A DNA stretch of 64,000 nt from Myotis daubentonii (taxonomy: Eukaryota > Chordata > Mammalia > Chiroptera > Vespertilionidae), in contig NC_081841.1 of the NCBI RefSeq assembly GCF_963259705.1, forward strand, positions 34,251,358 to 34,315,357. The letters are read 5' to 3'. Positions 1 through 11,300 of the stretch are shown here, piece after piece (positions within the stretch are counted from its first letter, which is position 1; every line of letters starts with the position of its first letter). The notes under the pieces are model-generated. The model saw nothing but the letters and a program-made list of their open reading frames with translations. It was not told the DNA's origin and made no database searches. A program made the translations under genes and the position numbers.

Positions 1-405
1 CAGGGCTAACATTACTAATTTGTGACCCTATTATCAAATATTATTAATTGATAAGAGTGACTCCTTATTGAATTAATTATTCTTTGGCCACCTAGGTTTA
101 ATGGCTTTGAGAAATAGTTGAATACCATTGTCTTCTGTTCTGTTTGACCTATATAGTATTGACACTTTAATAGGTATTTTTCAGTATCTAGTAATTGAGA
201 GAATCCATATTTCTAATACCTGTTGAAATTTTGAAAGATATGACAATGCTAAGTCTACTCTTGCATATGACAGCAATCTACTGATACTAAATTAAAGCTG
301 ACCATGTGACAGAGATACCTACTCTTTGGTTCCTCCCAGTCCTCACCAGTTCTGCTGGGCTCCTATAGGTGGTGGAGGATTTTCCACTTGAGATTTTAGA
401 GTAGA
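1..405. other. unique A+T-rich sequence
   Basis: No repeat, RNA gene or convincing reading frame was recognised before the first hAT element. Confidence 0.5.
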
Positions 406-635
406 CTTTAGGGCAGCCGTGGGCAAACTACGGCCCGTGGGCCGGATCCGGCCTGTTTGAAATGAATAAAACTATTGAAAAAAAAGACCGTACCCTTTTA
501 TGTAATGATGTTTACTTTGAATTTATATTAGTTCACACAAACACTCCATCCATGCTTTTGTTCCAGCCCTCCGGTCCAGTTTAAGAACCCATTGTGGCCC
601 TAGAGTCAAAAAGTTTGCCCACCCCTGCTTTAGGG
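406..635 (+). mobile_element. non-autonomous hAT transposon, copy 1, with 8-bp TSD
   Basis: The element itself is 414-627 (214 bp). Its ends are imperfect inverted repeats: CAGCCGTGGGCAAAC on the left, and on the right the complement of CAGGGGTGGGCAAAC. It is flanked by a perfect 8-bp duplication CTTTAGGG at 406-413 and 628-635, the hAT signature. There is no coding capacity, so it must have been moved by a transposase supplied elsewhere. A second copy about 95% identical by eye lies at 58007-58221. The exact family name was not determined. Confidence 0.92.
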
Positions 636-1010
636 GATTGGAGGAATAAAATATTCAGAAACTTTTTCTCAGAGCACAGATATAGTTGTTCCTCTTATGC
701 ACAGTCTTATTTAAAAAGACAAAAATATGAAAACCAATAGAAAATGCAAGTTTGTACAAGTCACACAAAAGAAATGAGTAAATGAATAATGCTTATAATA
801 AATGCAAAGGAAATGGGATAAGTATTAAAAAAATTTATAAAATATTCTATTCTGTCCTATATGTGAATTAAATGAAAATACATAAAATACACCAAAAATT
901 AATCAAAAATAAAGATAAAATGTTTAAATTATGTAAAATTATGAAAACAAATGACAAAAATTAATATACAAAAAGTGTATCACAAAAATGATAGATTAAT
1001 ATCATAAATT
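636..1010. other. A-rich unique sequence
   Basis: Strongly A-rich and T-rich on the + strand, with many short A runs. No element or gene was recognised. Confidence 0.45.
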
Positions 1011-1259
1011 AAAATTATGGTAAGAGTGCCGAAACCGGTTTGGCTCAGTGGATAGAGCGTCGGCCTGTGGACTGAAAGGTCCCAGGTTCGATTCCGGTCA
1101 AGGGCATGTACCTGGGTTGCGGGCACATCCCCAGTAGGAGATGTGTATGAGGCAGCTGATCGGTGTTTCTCTCCCATCGATGTTTCTAACTCTCTATCTC
1201 TCTCCCTTCCTCTCTGTAAAAAAATCAATAAAATATATTAAAAAAAATTATGGTAAGAG
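1011..1259 (+). mobile_element. Ves SINE, full-length, young
   Basis: Body 1028-1243. The tRNA-like head has the pol III A box TGGCTCAGTGG and an intact B box GGTTCGATTCC. It is followed by the CT-rich segment and an A-rich tail with AATAAA. A 16-bp duplication (AAAATTATGGTAAGAG) at 1011-1026 and 1244-1259 marks L1-mediated insertion. Near-consensus sequence and a perfect TSD suggest a recent copy. Confidence 0.96.
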
Positions 1260-1535
1260 GACACAGGTACAAATTACAAAACTAAGGGATCAAAAAATAA
1301 TAGTGGAAATGTGGTAAAGGGGAAAAGTTAAATTTAAGTTGGCAATGAAAAATTCTAAATTTTTGTTTATGGGGGGAGTTTTTTTTCTCCATTTGATAAG
1401 GTAATTTTAATGTGAAATAGCTGTGGACAGGCAGCCAGTTCGCCACAAAGGTGTCCTTCTACACTAGGGTTTTCTTGAAGGATTACTTAATAGGTAAGGT
1501 ATGAGGATTCTCTGAATTTAAGATATTAAAAATAC
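1260..1535. other. unique sequence
   Basis: Nothing recognised between the Ves SINE and the L1 insertion. Confidence 0.4.
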
Positions 1536-1654
1536 GAATGTAGTAGATATATGCTGAAGCAATATCTTCACTGATACAGCTCCTAGGGCAATAGAAACTA
1601 AAGAGAAAATAAACAAATGGGACTATATCAAAATAAAAAGCTTCTGCACAGCAA

Positions 1655-1685
<31 letters not shown>

Positions 1686-2713
1686 AAAAAACCATCAACA
1701 AAACAACAAGAAAGCCCACTGCATGGGAGAACATATTTGCCAATATTATCACTGAGAAGGGTTTAATCTCCAACATTTACGGGAACTCATACAACTTAAC
1801 AAAAGGAAGATAAAGAACCCAATCAAAAAATGGGCAACGGACCTAAATAGATAATTTTGGAAAGAGGACATTCAGAGGCCAAGAGACATATGAAAACATG
1901 CTCAAAGTCACTAATTACCCAAGAGATGCAAATCGAAATGACAATGAGGTACCATCTCACACCTGTCAGAATGGCTATCATCAACAAATCAACAAACAAC
2001 AAGTGCTGGCGAGGATGCAGAGAAAAAGGAACCCTCGTGCACTGCTGGTGGGAATGCAGACTGGTGCAGCCACTGTGGAGAACAGTATGGAGTTCCCTCA
2101 AAAAACTAAAAATGGAACTCCCATTTGACCCAGTGATCCCACATCTAAGACTATATCACAAGAAACTAGAAACACCAATCAGAAAGGATATATGCCCCCC
2201 TATGTTCATAGCAGCACAATTCACAATAGCAAAGATTTGGAAACAGCCTAAGTGCCCATCAGCAGATGAGTGGATTAAAAACTGTGGTACATCTACACAA
2301 TGAAATACTATGCTGCTGTAAAAAGGAAGAAACTTCTGCCATTTGCAACAGCATGGATGAACCTGGAGAGCATTATGCTAAGCGAAATAAGTCAGTCAGA
2401 GAAAGATAAATATCACATGATCTCATTCATTTGTATATAATGAACAACATAAACTGATGAACAAAAACAGATCCAGAGACAGAGAAACATCGATCAGGCC
2501 ATCAAACTCAGAGGGAAGGTAGGGGAGGATGGAGTTAAGAGGAGAGATCAACCAAAGGACTTGTATGCATATAAGCATAACCAATGGACACAGACACCAG
2601 GGAGTTGAGGACATGACTGGGGGGTGGGGGGTTAGAGGGGATAAGGACACATATGGTATGTAATACCTAATCAATAAAGAAAATTAAAATTAAAAAAAGA
2701 GAATGTAGTAGAT
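1536..2713 (+). mobile_element. LINE-1, 5'-truncated, with 3' UTR and TSD
   Basis: About 1.15 kb of L1 (1549-2700) holds the end of ORF2, the 3' UTR with its G-rich tract (2618-2640), an AATAAA signal at 2673-2678 and a short A-rich tail. A 13-bp duplication GAATGTAGTAGAT lies at 1536-1548 and 2701-2713, as expected for target-primed reverse transcription. An AAAAC-rich simple repeat interrupts the ORF2 part near 1650-1692. The copy is dead because it is truncated and frame-broken. Its 3' UTR matches a second short copy at 48277-48426, so it belongs to a bat L1 lineage active in this genome. Confidence 0.95.
1857..2303 (+). pseudogene. L1 ORF2 C-terminal remnant
   Basis: This 148-codon open stretch encodes the C-terminal part of L1 ORF2p, the endonuclease/reverse transcriptase that copies L1 and SINE RNA into the genome. 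It shows the cysteine motif C-x3-C-x7-H-x4-C at residues 50, 54, 62 and 67, followed by the conserved segment beginning QPLW and later FTIAK and PKCP. Near its end the expected frame is lost: residues after DEWIKN do not fit the family, so a small deletion truncates the product. The endonuclease and RT domains are absent because of 5' truncation. It lies wholly inside the L1 insertion and has no promoter of its own. It is not a functional gene. Confidence 0.9.
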
Positions 2714-3495
2714 GGGACTTTCAACCATGCTATTTGATCCCATTTGAACATGGGTGTAGCCAGCACAAGGAAGGCCTATATGCATATTTGGGATTAAATT
2801 TGGGATAGATTTTTAAAATAGATCTCTAGAAAGAACAAGCTGGAGAATATAAGCAGTCTTTTCAATATGTTCAATTATGAACAGATCAAAGATTAGAGCT
2901 TGTGTCATGATTTTTATTTAGGAAACTATATTCAGAAGAATAAAGGAAAGGTACAACTTTCATTCCAAACTATTAAGAACAATCTTTAGGGAAACTTTCT
3001 TTTGTTTTATGAGCTCTTGATTCATATCCAATTTTGGCTGTCCAAATCTAAACATGGAATCCAAGGCCAATTTCCTCATACTTCCTATTGTGCTAGGGCT
3101 GTTTCCACCCACTGTTCTGTAATATGTGCTCAGGAAACTGAAGATAATTTTAGTATTAGCTTAAGGGTCCATGCAAGAGGACCTATAATATGTGACTGCA
3201 TAACTAGGTAGGCTAATATTTCATAATATAATGATATTCAATAATTTATTTTTCCAGTGTCCCAGGAATATAAAGGATTATACCCAGATTTCTGAGTCAC
3301 TAAGATTTACCATATAATCAATGCCAATTTTTTAAAAAAGTCTAATCACTAGAATATAGAGCTTTCTAAAATGTATCACATATTTACCTGTCATCTTAAA
3401 GACAGAGAGGTAAAGATAAACATTATGATGGCTAGAGTTATTATAAGAAATAGCACAATTATACTTAGAAGGGTTATCAAGGTTAAATGCTACAT
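2714..3495. other. unique sequence
   Basis: No repeat family or reading frame of interest recognised. Confidence 0.4.
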
Positions 3496-3748
3496 CAGTG
3501 GTCCTCAGCAGGGGCTGATTTTGTCCCCCAAGGGACTTTTGTCAAAGTCTGGAGACAATTTCATTTGTGTCAACACTGGGGACATGGGGGAGATGCTACT
3601 GGCATCTAGTGGATAGAAGCCAAGATTGCTGCTAAGCATCCTAAAAGGCACAGAACAACTCGTCTTTCCCACCCACATCCTCCCCGCAAAAAGAATCACC
3701 CAGACCAAATTGCCAACAGTGCTGAAGATCAGAAACTTTACACTACAT
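3496..3748 (-). mobile_element. MER20-type hAT element
   Basis: The sequence follows the eutherian MER20 pattern read on the minus strand. On the + strand it starts with CAGTGGTCCTCAGCAGGGG and contains the GATGCTACTGGCATCTAGTG core. A degraded 8-bp target duplication ending CTACAT is visible at both edges. The divergence fits an old eutherian copy. A second copy is at 55604-55850. Confidence 0.85.
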
Positions 3749-4473
3749 TAAATGGGATCAGTCCATTATGACTCCAGTATTTGAACTAATTTTTATGTTT
3801 TATTTTGTTTTGCATTATTTGTGTTCCTCCCTGGCACTGTCTGATTCTGTGAGGCCTTCAGAATGGCCCTCCGTCATTCTGATTTGCTACATTATTCTGC
3901 TGTGGGCTTGAGAAACATTTTTTTCAAGCTCATTACTGTATGACCATATAACCTATGAAAGAAGGCTTTAGAGCTAACTATGAGTAAAACCTGGTTGTTC
4001 AGAGGCATAGTTTAATGAAATAATTTTAAATTTTCTAAGCTTATTTTGATTCATATCCTAATTACTAGAGATCACCAGACTTCAAATATGTGAAATATCG
4101 CCGTGGTTTAGTCAAAACTAAAGAAGCTACATACAAGTGAAAAACACATGAAACAAAATAACAACATCAGACACTGTGTATTAATTTGAAGTCTACTAAT
4201 ACAAGATTAATACTATCTTTGAAAAACTAAACTAAAATGTGCCATCTACCCCGAGTAATAGAATAATTGTAGCCAAATGAATCTGATAAACAAGATTTGG
4301 AAGAGAAAGGGTAGCAAGTTTATCCTCTTAAGAGAGTACCATTTATTATATGTGTCTAATTTTTTATGTACTTAATTATAACTTGAGATTTAGGCTCCTA
4401 ATTTTATATGGTAATGATGCATAATTTTCATCTATACCTAAGTTTCAATTGCCAAAGTCTGCTATTTAAGGTA
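3749..4473. other. unique sequence
   Basis: A+T-rich and free of recognised repeats up to the Helitron insertion. Confidence 0.4.
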
Positions 4474-4699
4474 TCTATACTAATAAAAGAGAAAAATGGT
4501 AATTGGAGTACGACGATACCCTTTTCATTGGCTAATCAGGGCTATATGCAAATTAACTGCCAACTAAGATTGGCAGCTAACTGCCAACAAGATGGCGGTT
4601 AATTTGCATATGTAGGCACAATGCAGGGAGGCGAAAGGGAAAGCAGGAAGAAGCCCCCTGCCACTGACAGTGATCGGAAACCCAGGGGGGAGCTAAGAA

Positions 4700-4751
4700 C
4701 TGGGGGGCAGGGCAAAGGCGGCCCTGGGGCCGCCTTTGCCCTGCCCCCCAG
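4700..4751. repeat. perfect 25-bp inverted repeat, 2-nt spacer
   Basis: Left arm 4700-4724 begins CTGGGGGGCAGGGCAAAGG. Right arm 4727-4751 is its exact reverse complement, with only TG between. The 52-bp GC-rich palindrome lies in Helitron cargo and would form a very stable hairpin in DNA or RNA. Confidence 0.95.
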
Positions 4752-4895
4752 CCATGATTGGAGAATCAGGCACCTTTTCCACCCTTGCCAGTGATAGCAG
4801 GAAGTAGGGGTGGAGCCAGCGATGGGAGCTGGGCACGGCCGAAGCTGGCAGTCCCAGGAGCTAGGGGTCCCTTGCCTGGGCCTAAAGCGAAGCCC

Positions 4896-5085
4896 ACGAT
4901 CGCGGGGCCGCTGCAGCTGTGGGTCCCCGCTGCCCGGGCCGGACGCCTCAGCCAGAGGCATCCTGCAGGGGCAGGGGCGGAGTCCGCGCGATCGTGGCAC
5001 CCCCCGCTGCCACTGCAGGTCCCCGCTGCCCAGGCTGGACACCTAGGCCAGAGGTGTTAGGCCTGGGCAAGGGGCCGATCCTGCG
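4896..5085. repeat. tandem duplication inside Helitron cargo
   Basis: Two diverged units offset by about 92-96 bp share CGATCG, GTCCCCGCTGCCC, a GGAC.CCT segment and CCAGAGG. A weaker partial unit may precede them near 4855. This is the CpG-richest part of the window. Confidence 0.75.
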
Positions 5086-5215
5086 ATTGGAGGGTGATGG
5101 GGGTCAACGCCTGAGGGCTTCCCAGTATGTGAGAGGGGGCAGGCTGGGCTGAGGGACACTCCCCCCTGCCCCCCACACACACCCAGTGCACGAATTTCGT
5201 GCACCGGGCCCCTAG

Positions 5216-6506
5216 TTCAATAATAATACAATTGAATTTTTAAATACGGTGACTTAATATCTAAGACTTTCCTTTAATTAGTAAGAAATTATGAAACTGT
5301 AACTAACCATTCTGGGAATAATAAAGAAGTAATTGTAATCCAATGATAGAACTTGCACCTTCTTATAATCTGTTAATCTGTATATAAAGTGGTAAGGAGC
5401 ACTGCTCAGTGTTATAACGCCATACATTAATCAATCAGAGTACACATAAAATTCATTAACTTAATGATAAAAGTATTACCATGTGGAAATTTCAGAAATA
5501 AGGATGAAATTTTGAATTTCCATAGGAAAATATTTAAAACTCCAGATTGTTGTATGCCAGCAGGGAAGAAATTGGGCCAGATGCACAGAGACCTCAATTC
5601 TGATTCACTGCAGCTGCCACTACCTCAGTGAGCCTCTGCCTGATTGACAAGCACAGGGCTATTTGGTTATAGTTTCCTTACCTTCTAATTAGAAGGATCT
5701 GAAAGGCAGGAGTGGAAACCAGGGGAGGAAGATAAGCAAGAGGCAGAGTTGAGTAAGTTTGCAAAGCAGTTGATTGGCAATGAGAGACATCTGCCAGGCA
5801 CCATTTCTTGTTTGGAAGTTTTCAGCCTTTAACCATAGGGGCTGTAGGCTGTATTTTTGTAATTATTCAGGTGAAATGCCATGAGGGCATTAAATAAACA
5901 GGTGAAAGTAATAAACACATTGGGGAGTTCAGTGGAAGGTCAACCGCTGCCCAAAACTAGGTCAGTATCTAGAACAGAAATATAATGCAGATCTGGTATG
6001 CTCAGTGAGTTCTCTAGAAGCTTAAAACGGGGCATCACTTGGGAAAAAGATCAAGGAACTTTGCCAAAGTCTCTTTAATCATTAGAGGTGCGAATGTCTA
6101 TTGGGAAATGAGATGGCTGCCAAGAAACTGTTTATTTTCTGCAGAAATGGGTGCAGTAACTCCTGAGTATAACTCCTGGTGGCTTATGTATATTCTGAAT
6201 TTAGCATGTTATTTGGTCTGAATAAATGTTTTAATTTCAGGCCTCCACTGGAAGTCAGGGTAACTGAATCACTTCAATGGTAGCTCCAGGGAAGAGGGGC
6301 GTGAGGGGTTGTCCATTAACCCTCCCTGAGATGGAGCTCCCCAGAGCTGCTCTGGATCCTGCTTATCCAACATCTGAGGCACTATGACAAATTCCAATAT
6401 TGTACAATGTTGAAAAGCTAGCAAGGTTACTGTGATGTGGAGACAAATGAATTTTAATTGATTAATTAAACTCTAATTGGTGAATACCAAAAGTTATCAA
6501 CAAAGG
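5216..6506. other. unique sequence
   Basis: About 1.3 kb without recognised repeats or genes. It contains a 60-codon frame at 6039-6221 that looks like chance. Confidence 0.4.
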
Positions 6507-6512
6507 CATATA

Positions 6513-6556
<44 letters not shown>

Positions 6557-6563
6557 TAGATAG

Positions 6564-6598
<35 letters not shown>
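6507..6598. repeat. (TA)n microsatellite with a GATA block
   Basis: A run of TA/AT dinucleotides is interrupted by GATAGATAGATA near 6555-6566. It is likely to be length-variable. Confidence 0.95.
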
Positions 6599-6600
<2 letters not shown>

Positions 6601-7060
6601 GATACTCAAAAGAAATATTCTAACAATTAGAAGTCCAAGTTTATATTGCAATTTTCTTCAAACTAACTTAAAATTTGAATGCTTTAAACTTTAACCTGAA
6701 AATTTTTCTTAGATTTTTTTTGAAATAAGCAAACCATCAATTAAGGAAAAAAGTAATAATTATGAAATGTTTGAAATAATCAAGTTGCACTTTTTGAAAC
6801 GTGAATAATGTATTTAAAACATTTACTGTCTTATTTAATTATCATTTCATGTATAAAAATCTTGTTTACACAGCTAGCTCACATAAGTCATTTTGGAATA
6901 TGCCCCATATTTTCAATAAATTCCCCATGGCATCAAACATGAATGATAATCATCTGTAAGCTATAAATAGATCAAAATGAAATTACATGCTTTAAGCAAT
7001 TTTTTTGTATTTTTATTAAAGAATCACTTTAGATTCTAATGGTTACAGAATATATTAAAA
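6599..7060. other. unique A+T-rich sequence
   Basis: Nothing recognised. Confidence 0.4.
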
Positions 7061-7209
7061 ATAACTCCATCCTGCCCTGGCCAGTGTGGCTCCTTTGGTT
7101 GGAGTGTGGTGGGTTTGAGTCCCAGGCAGGGCACATGCCCAGGTTGGGGGTTCCATCTCTGGTTGGGGCTCATGCCAGAGCCAGCTAATCAAAGTTTCTC
7201 TTCTCTCTC

Positions 7210-7257
<48 letters not shown>

Positions 7258-7339
7258 CCTCTCCTTCTCACTCTCACTTTTCCTCTCCTTCTCCCTCTCT
7301 CTAGAATCAATGTAAAAAATAAAAATATAACTGCATCCT
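7061..7339 (+). mobile_element. older Ves-like SINE with expanded CT tract
   Basis: The diverged tRNA-derived head starts GCCCTGGCCAGTGTGGC at 7074. Next comes a long (CT)n expansion (about 7204-7300) where other copies have a short CT-rich segment, then an A-rich tail. An imperfect target duplication, ATAACTCCATCCT against ATAACTGCATCCT, lies at 7061-7073 and 7327-7339. Confidence 0.85.
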
Positions 7340-8114
7340 AATTGTTATTTAGGATAACAAAATTGATGATATATATTTTTAATGACACATATGGAATATT
7401 CCCATATGTTTAAAATGAAGGAAGGATTCCCTCTTCTTTCTTTCTTTTCCCTCTTTCCCTTCCCTTGCCCACCACTATGCCTTCCAAGCCTCCCCTCTCT
7501 TGGTACAGTGCTGCCACAGGTTAACCTGTATGGACCACTGAGGAGAGTGGCAGCTTTCAGACTGTGAAGGAACATGACCAGGAAAATGGCCAGCACATTC
7601 GCTAGGCATCCCGGTCCTCCCTCTTTACGGCCCAGAGAGGACCCTGTTGGGCCATAATAACTAAGAAGCAAAACAACGCTCCTGGTGTTGACAACCTCAG
7701 CTGGAAAGGAACAAGTCACCCTGCAACCCAAGGTACCAGGAATAAAGACAAGTGGAAACTCTCCATTCTTATTGTTAGACTCCTAGGGTAACAAAGAGAA
7801 TTAAGTGTAATTAATAACCACGACCCCAACATATTCAATTTGGGGCAACATAAAGTTACCAGAAGAAAGGATGATACATGAGGACCCTTTAAGAGTAAAA
7901 TATACAACCTTCCCTCCCATGATAGACAGTAGGGAGGCAGCGGGAGAAAGAGAAGGAAGAAAGAGAGAAGGAGCAGAATGCAAAAACAAAAGCTGCAACT
8001 GCAGGGAGCTGCTCTGTGCTAGGCACTTTACCCAGTAGTCTTACTACTAGGAGGTGACATTAGGCACCACAAACCCCGTGTCTGAGCTCTCAATCCCCAC
8101 CTTCCTTTCTGTTC
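7340..8114. other. mostly unique; possible MIR fragment near 8000-8060
   Basis: A segment reading CTGTGCTAGGCACTTTAC resembles the MIR core on the minus strand. The rest of the interval was not recognised. Confidence 0.35.
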
Positions 8115-8350
8115 TCTTAGAGCAGTGGTTCTCAACCTTGGCTGCTCATTAGAATCACCTGGGAATCTTTTTAAAATCCTGATTTCTGGGCCTCATCCTC
8201 CAGAAATTGTTTCTTTGTCATGGGGTGGGGCCACAACATTAGTAACAAAGAAACAGAATTTCCGTAGGATGAGGCCCAGAAATCAGGATTTTGAAAAGAT
8301 ACCCAGGTGATTCTAATGTGCAGCCAAGGTTGAGAACCACTGTCTTAGAG
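8115..8350. mobile_element. fold-back MER5-like hAT element with 8-bp TSD
   Basis: Element 8123-8342 starts CAGTGGTTCTCAACCTTGG and ends with its reverse complement. It has a perfect duplication TCTTAGAG at 8115-8122 and 8343-8350. The two halves are reverse complements over about 75 bp (arms near 8123-8198 and 8267-8342), much longer than the short termini usual for MER5. It has no coding capacity. Confidence 0.9.
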
Positions 8351-11300
8351 CCTACATATTTCATATCATCCAAATCCTGACCCAACCTTAGACATCCTAC
8401 AACCCTAATTCCCATCCGTAGGTGCCATAGTAAAGGATGCTCTAAAACAGAACTTCTGCCCACCTCTAACATTCAGTGCAGAATAAAAAGGCTTCATCAC
8501 ATAAAACTACCTCTCCCTAATGTTGTTTTATTTCCCAATTGCCCATCAGTGTGTGCATTAGTGTGTGGGCCACAGGCACTAACAAAGGTTTGCCAAATGA
8601 ATGGATGTGTCTTTTATTTATAAGCACCTGTTTATATATTAACTACAATAGAAATACCAAATTTTGGTCAGGGTGAGAGAGAAAGGTAACCACCTTCAGC
8701 ATCCCAACATCATCATTATCCAATATTGCATGACGATTGCCGGTCAGAAGAGGTTCTGAGTGGAGTAAATATGGAAAGTGAATCGCTGCCCTTCACTAAC
8801 AGGGAGAGTCCAACCACATAACAACGGTACTAACTGATTCAACTGTTCATCAACGCTCAGAGCATGGCTGCTTTGGCAGTGGCTCATTTAGAGAACCAAA
8901 CAACAAAAAGACACAGTTTTCAAATCCAATGCTAAATTTTCTTAGAGATGATAAGGAATAAAATAAAACCTATTGCCACAAAAAGATCAAATTTTATCTT
9001 TGGCAAAATATATCACGTTTCACATTGTTGTCTCAAAGTGGGTATTTTGGTGTGTTTTTCCCCCCCAGACTTAATCTTGGCCTGTGTGCCTCCTTTTTAT
9101 AGGACTTCTGAAACGAGGAATCGCCAGCATGGGGAGAGACCATTAAAGGCAGAGGTGTCTGCTATAAGCACAACATGTGACCGGGTAATATTGTCTGGAT
9201 TAGCAGCTTTACAACCTCACTAAGCCCTGGAGCTACAATTATCTGGTTGCATTAAACTGAAATCACCTGAAAAACTTCACACGGAACAAGCCCCTGGAAA
9301 TGTCTAATCTGCCAGTTTACACTCAGAAGAGAAAGTGGGATTCAGTGGTGAAGGACAAGAAAAGAAAGTTTTCTGCTAGAAGAGTCTCCTCTTACAGCCA
9401 GTCCATGGCTCTAACTGCCTGAAGACACTTCTGCAATTTATTGTTATGCCATTTTTTTAACTTGTTTTAAAAAGGCCATTTAACCTGGCCATCGCCTTTC
9501 AAGCCAATGTCCCAAGTATCTGTGTTTGATGGGGTACGGAAGACATAAACAATGAAACTGCATTGCCATGGAGGGAGTACACAGCTCCAGTGATGAGGAC
9601 TTACGCTAATTTTAGCAAAATGTATGTATCTCTTTGGATATGTAAAGTGATGGCACAACATAAAGAGATCCTGGAATGTGACACGCTGAATCCTATTTAC
9701 CGCCTGACTATCCATTCTTAAAAATAAAAACTCCACGTAGCGGTCGTATTCACAGTCAGCTGTCTCAAACATTCATTTTTGTTTATCTAAAGTGTTTTCT
9801 TTTTCTTTAGTTTGTAAGGATAGTCAAGTCATAAGCCTAATTTTAAAATTCTGATGTTAGTACAAGTTATTTAATGGTAAATCGAAGAAGCTGACGGGAG
9901 GCTCCAAGCTGGGGCCTCACTACTGTGTCTGTGGTCACGCCCCCCTTGTCCTATGTGAGTTTCTGCTCTTCATTGGTGAATATTGATGCTGAAAATTCAT
10001 TTTATCAGCTTGCAACATATTCTGTGAAACCACATTTTCCAAAAGAACAAACGTTTTCTGCACAAAGACGCAATGTATGGCGATTTGGCCATGCTCTATC
10101 TTAAAGTCAAATGCCAAGATTTCCAGATGATAGAATGAAATCCTTAAATGTGCAAGTATTCAAATTCTGTATCTTACACTTTGCTGTTTCATCGGCCAAA
10201 TTCCTATTTAGGCAATAAGTCAGCTTACCCTTTCCCCCTCTGGCAAAATTAGTAGGGAAAATAATTAACTTTTATCCCAAGCTAATATCTAACTATGCAT
10301 CACAGTACTGTCAAGACTGGCCGCTGAATTTCACTCCAAAAGGGGAGGGTTTGCGGGGGGGCGGGGCGGGGGGAGACAGGGTGAGTAGAGAAAATTTATA
10401 CGTCAAATGAAGTGATTCCACCAAGTGGTTGTTACTGTTCTGAACAACATCTATGGTGTCGGTATTGCTTTTCATGCAGTCATTCTATTTTTTCCATTAA
10501 AATTAACATGCAATATAAATTTTCAAGTTGAGATACTTATTACTACAAAGATGTTTCTTAATGACATGATTTAAAAGCACTGTATAACTCAAGTATTCAC
10601 TGAGAATAGGTTACTAAATCTCTCTCCTATGACTGGAGTTTCACTTGGTAAGTGTAATGGTTGAGTGCGGTATCACAAAACAGAAAGATTGATTAGATGT
10701 ACTCTGAATTCCCTCCCTTGGTTGTTAAAAATCTTTAACAGTAGAGAATACCTAAGCACACTTGGACACTACTGAGAAAAACTTAAGGTTCATCGTCAAG
10801 ATTTCCCTTATTTAACTAAGCAATATTATTTTGCAATCAGAGTATAATACTGGGATGTATCAATACACCTAAAGCAACACGATGCTATTAGTTAAATGAA
10901 GGTAGATTTTGAAAGAACTTAAAATGATTTCATTATAGACAGATTTAAATACATGAACAGCTTTTCCTGCTTTCATTACAAAAGCCTCTTTGTTCCTATT
11001 TTATGATTTAAAATTATTTTCAAAGAAAACTTAACACACAGAATACTTTTCAAAATAAGAACAAAACTCAGGGCAATTAAAAACAATCTATCTCTCTGTT
11101 CCTGACCATGATTATGGCAGGAAGGTCTCTTAAATCAGAACTAGGACTCACATAGAGAGATGATCTAAAATAACACTCAATGAAAACTAAAAGCCATCCT
11201 CTATTTTCATGATCTCTACGGATCAAAGCTTCCTTTCTAGTTTGCAGCATTCAGATGTCCAAAGGTACCTCTGGAGAAGACAATGAGGAAAGGGTACTTC

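Larger units (their letters stand above)
4474..5215 (+). mobile_element. HeliBat-type Helitron with GC-rich cargo
   Basis: A non-autonomous rolling-circle transposon. It starts TCTATACTAATAAAAG after a host A. It ends with the perfect 19-bp palindrome-type hairpin GTGCACGAATTTCGTGCAC (5186-5204), a short GC run, and CTAG followed by host T. At 742 bp it is the largest Helitron here. Inside are an 18-bp inverted repeat around ATATGCAAATTAAC (4544-4561 with 4594-4611, one mismatch), a perfect 25-bp inverted repeat (4700-4724 with 4727-4751) and a CpG-rich segment (about 4800-5090) with an internal duplication. No Rep/helicase coding remains. The open frames in it follow from base composition. 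Confidence 0.93.

Noticed and set aside
4599..5152. Overlapping frames of 77-147 codons on both strands
   Set aside because: All lie in the GC-rich Helitron cargo, where stop codons are rare. Frames are open on both strands at once.
9467..9772. 101-codon minus-strand frame in unique DNA
   Set aside because: No recognisable motif or neighbouring exon. Kept only as part of a repeat-desert observation.
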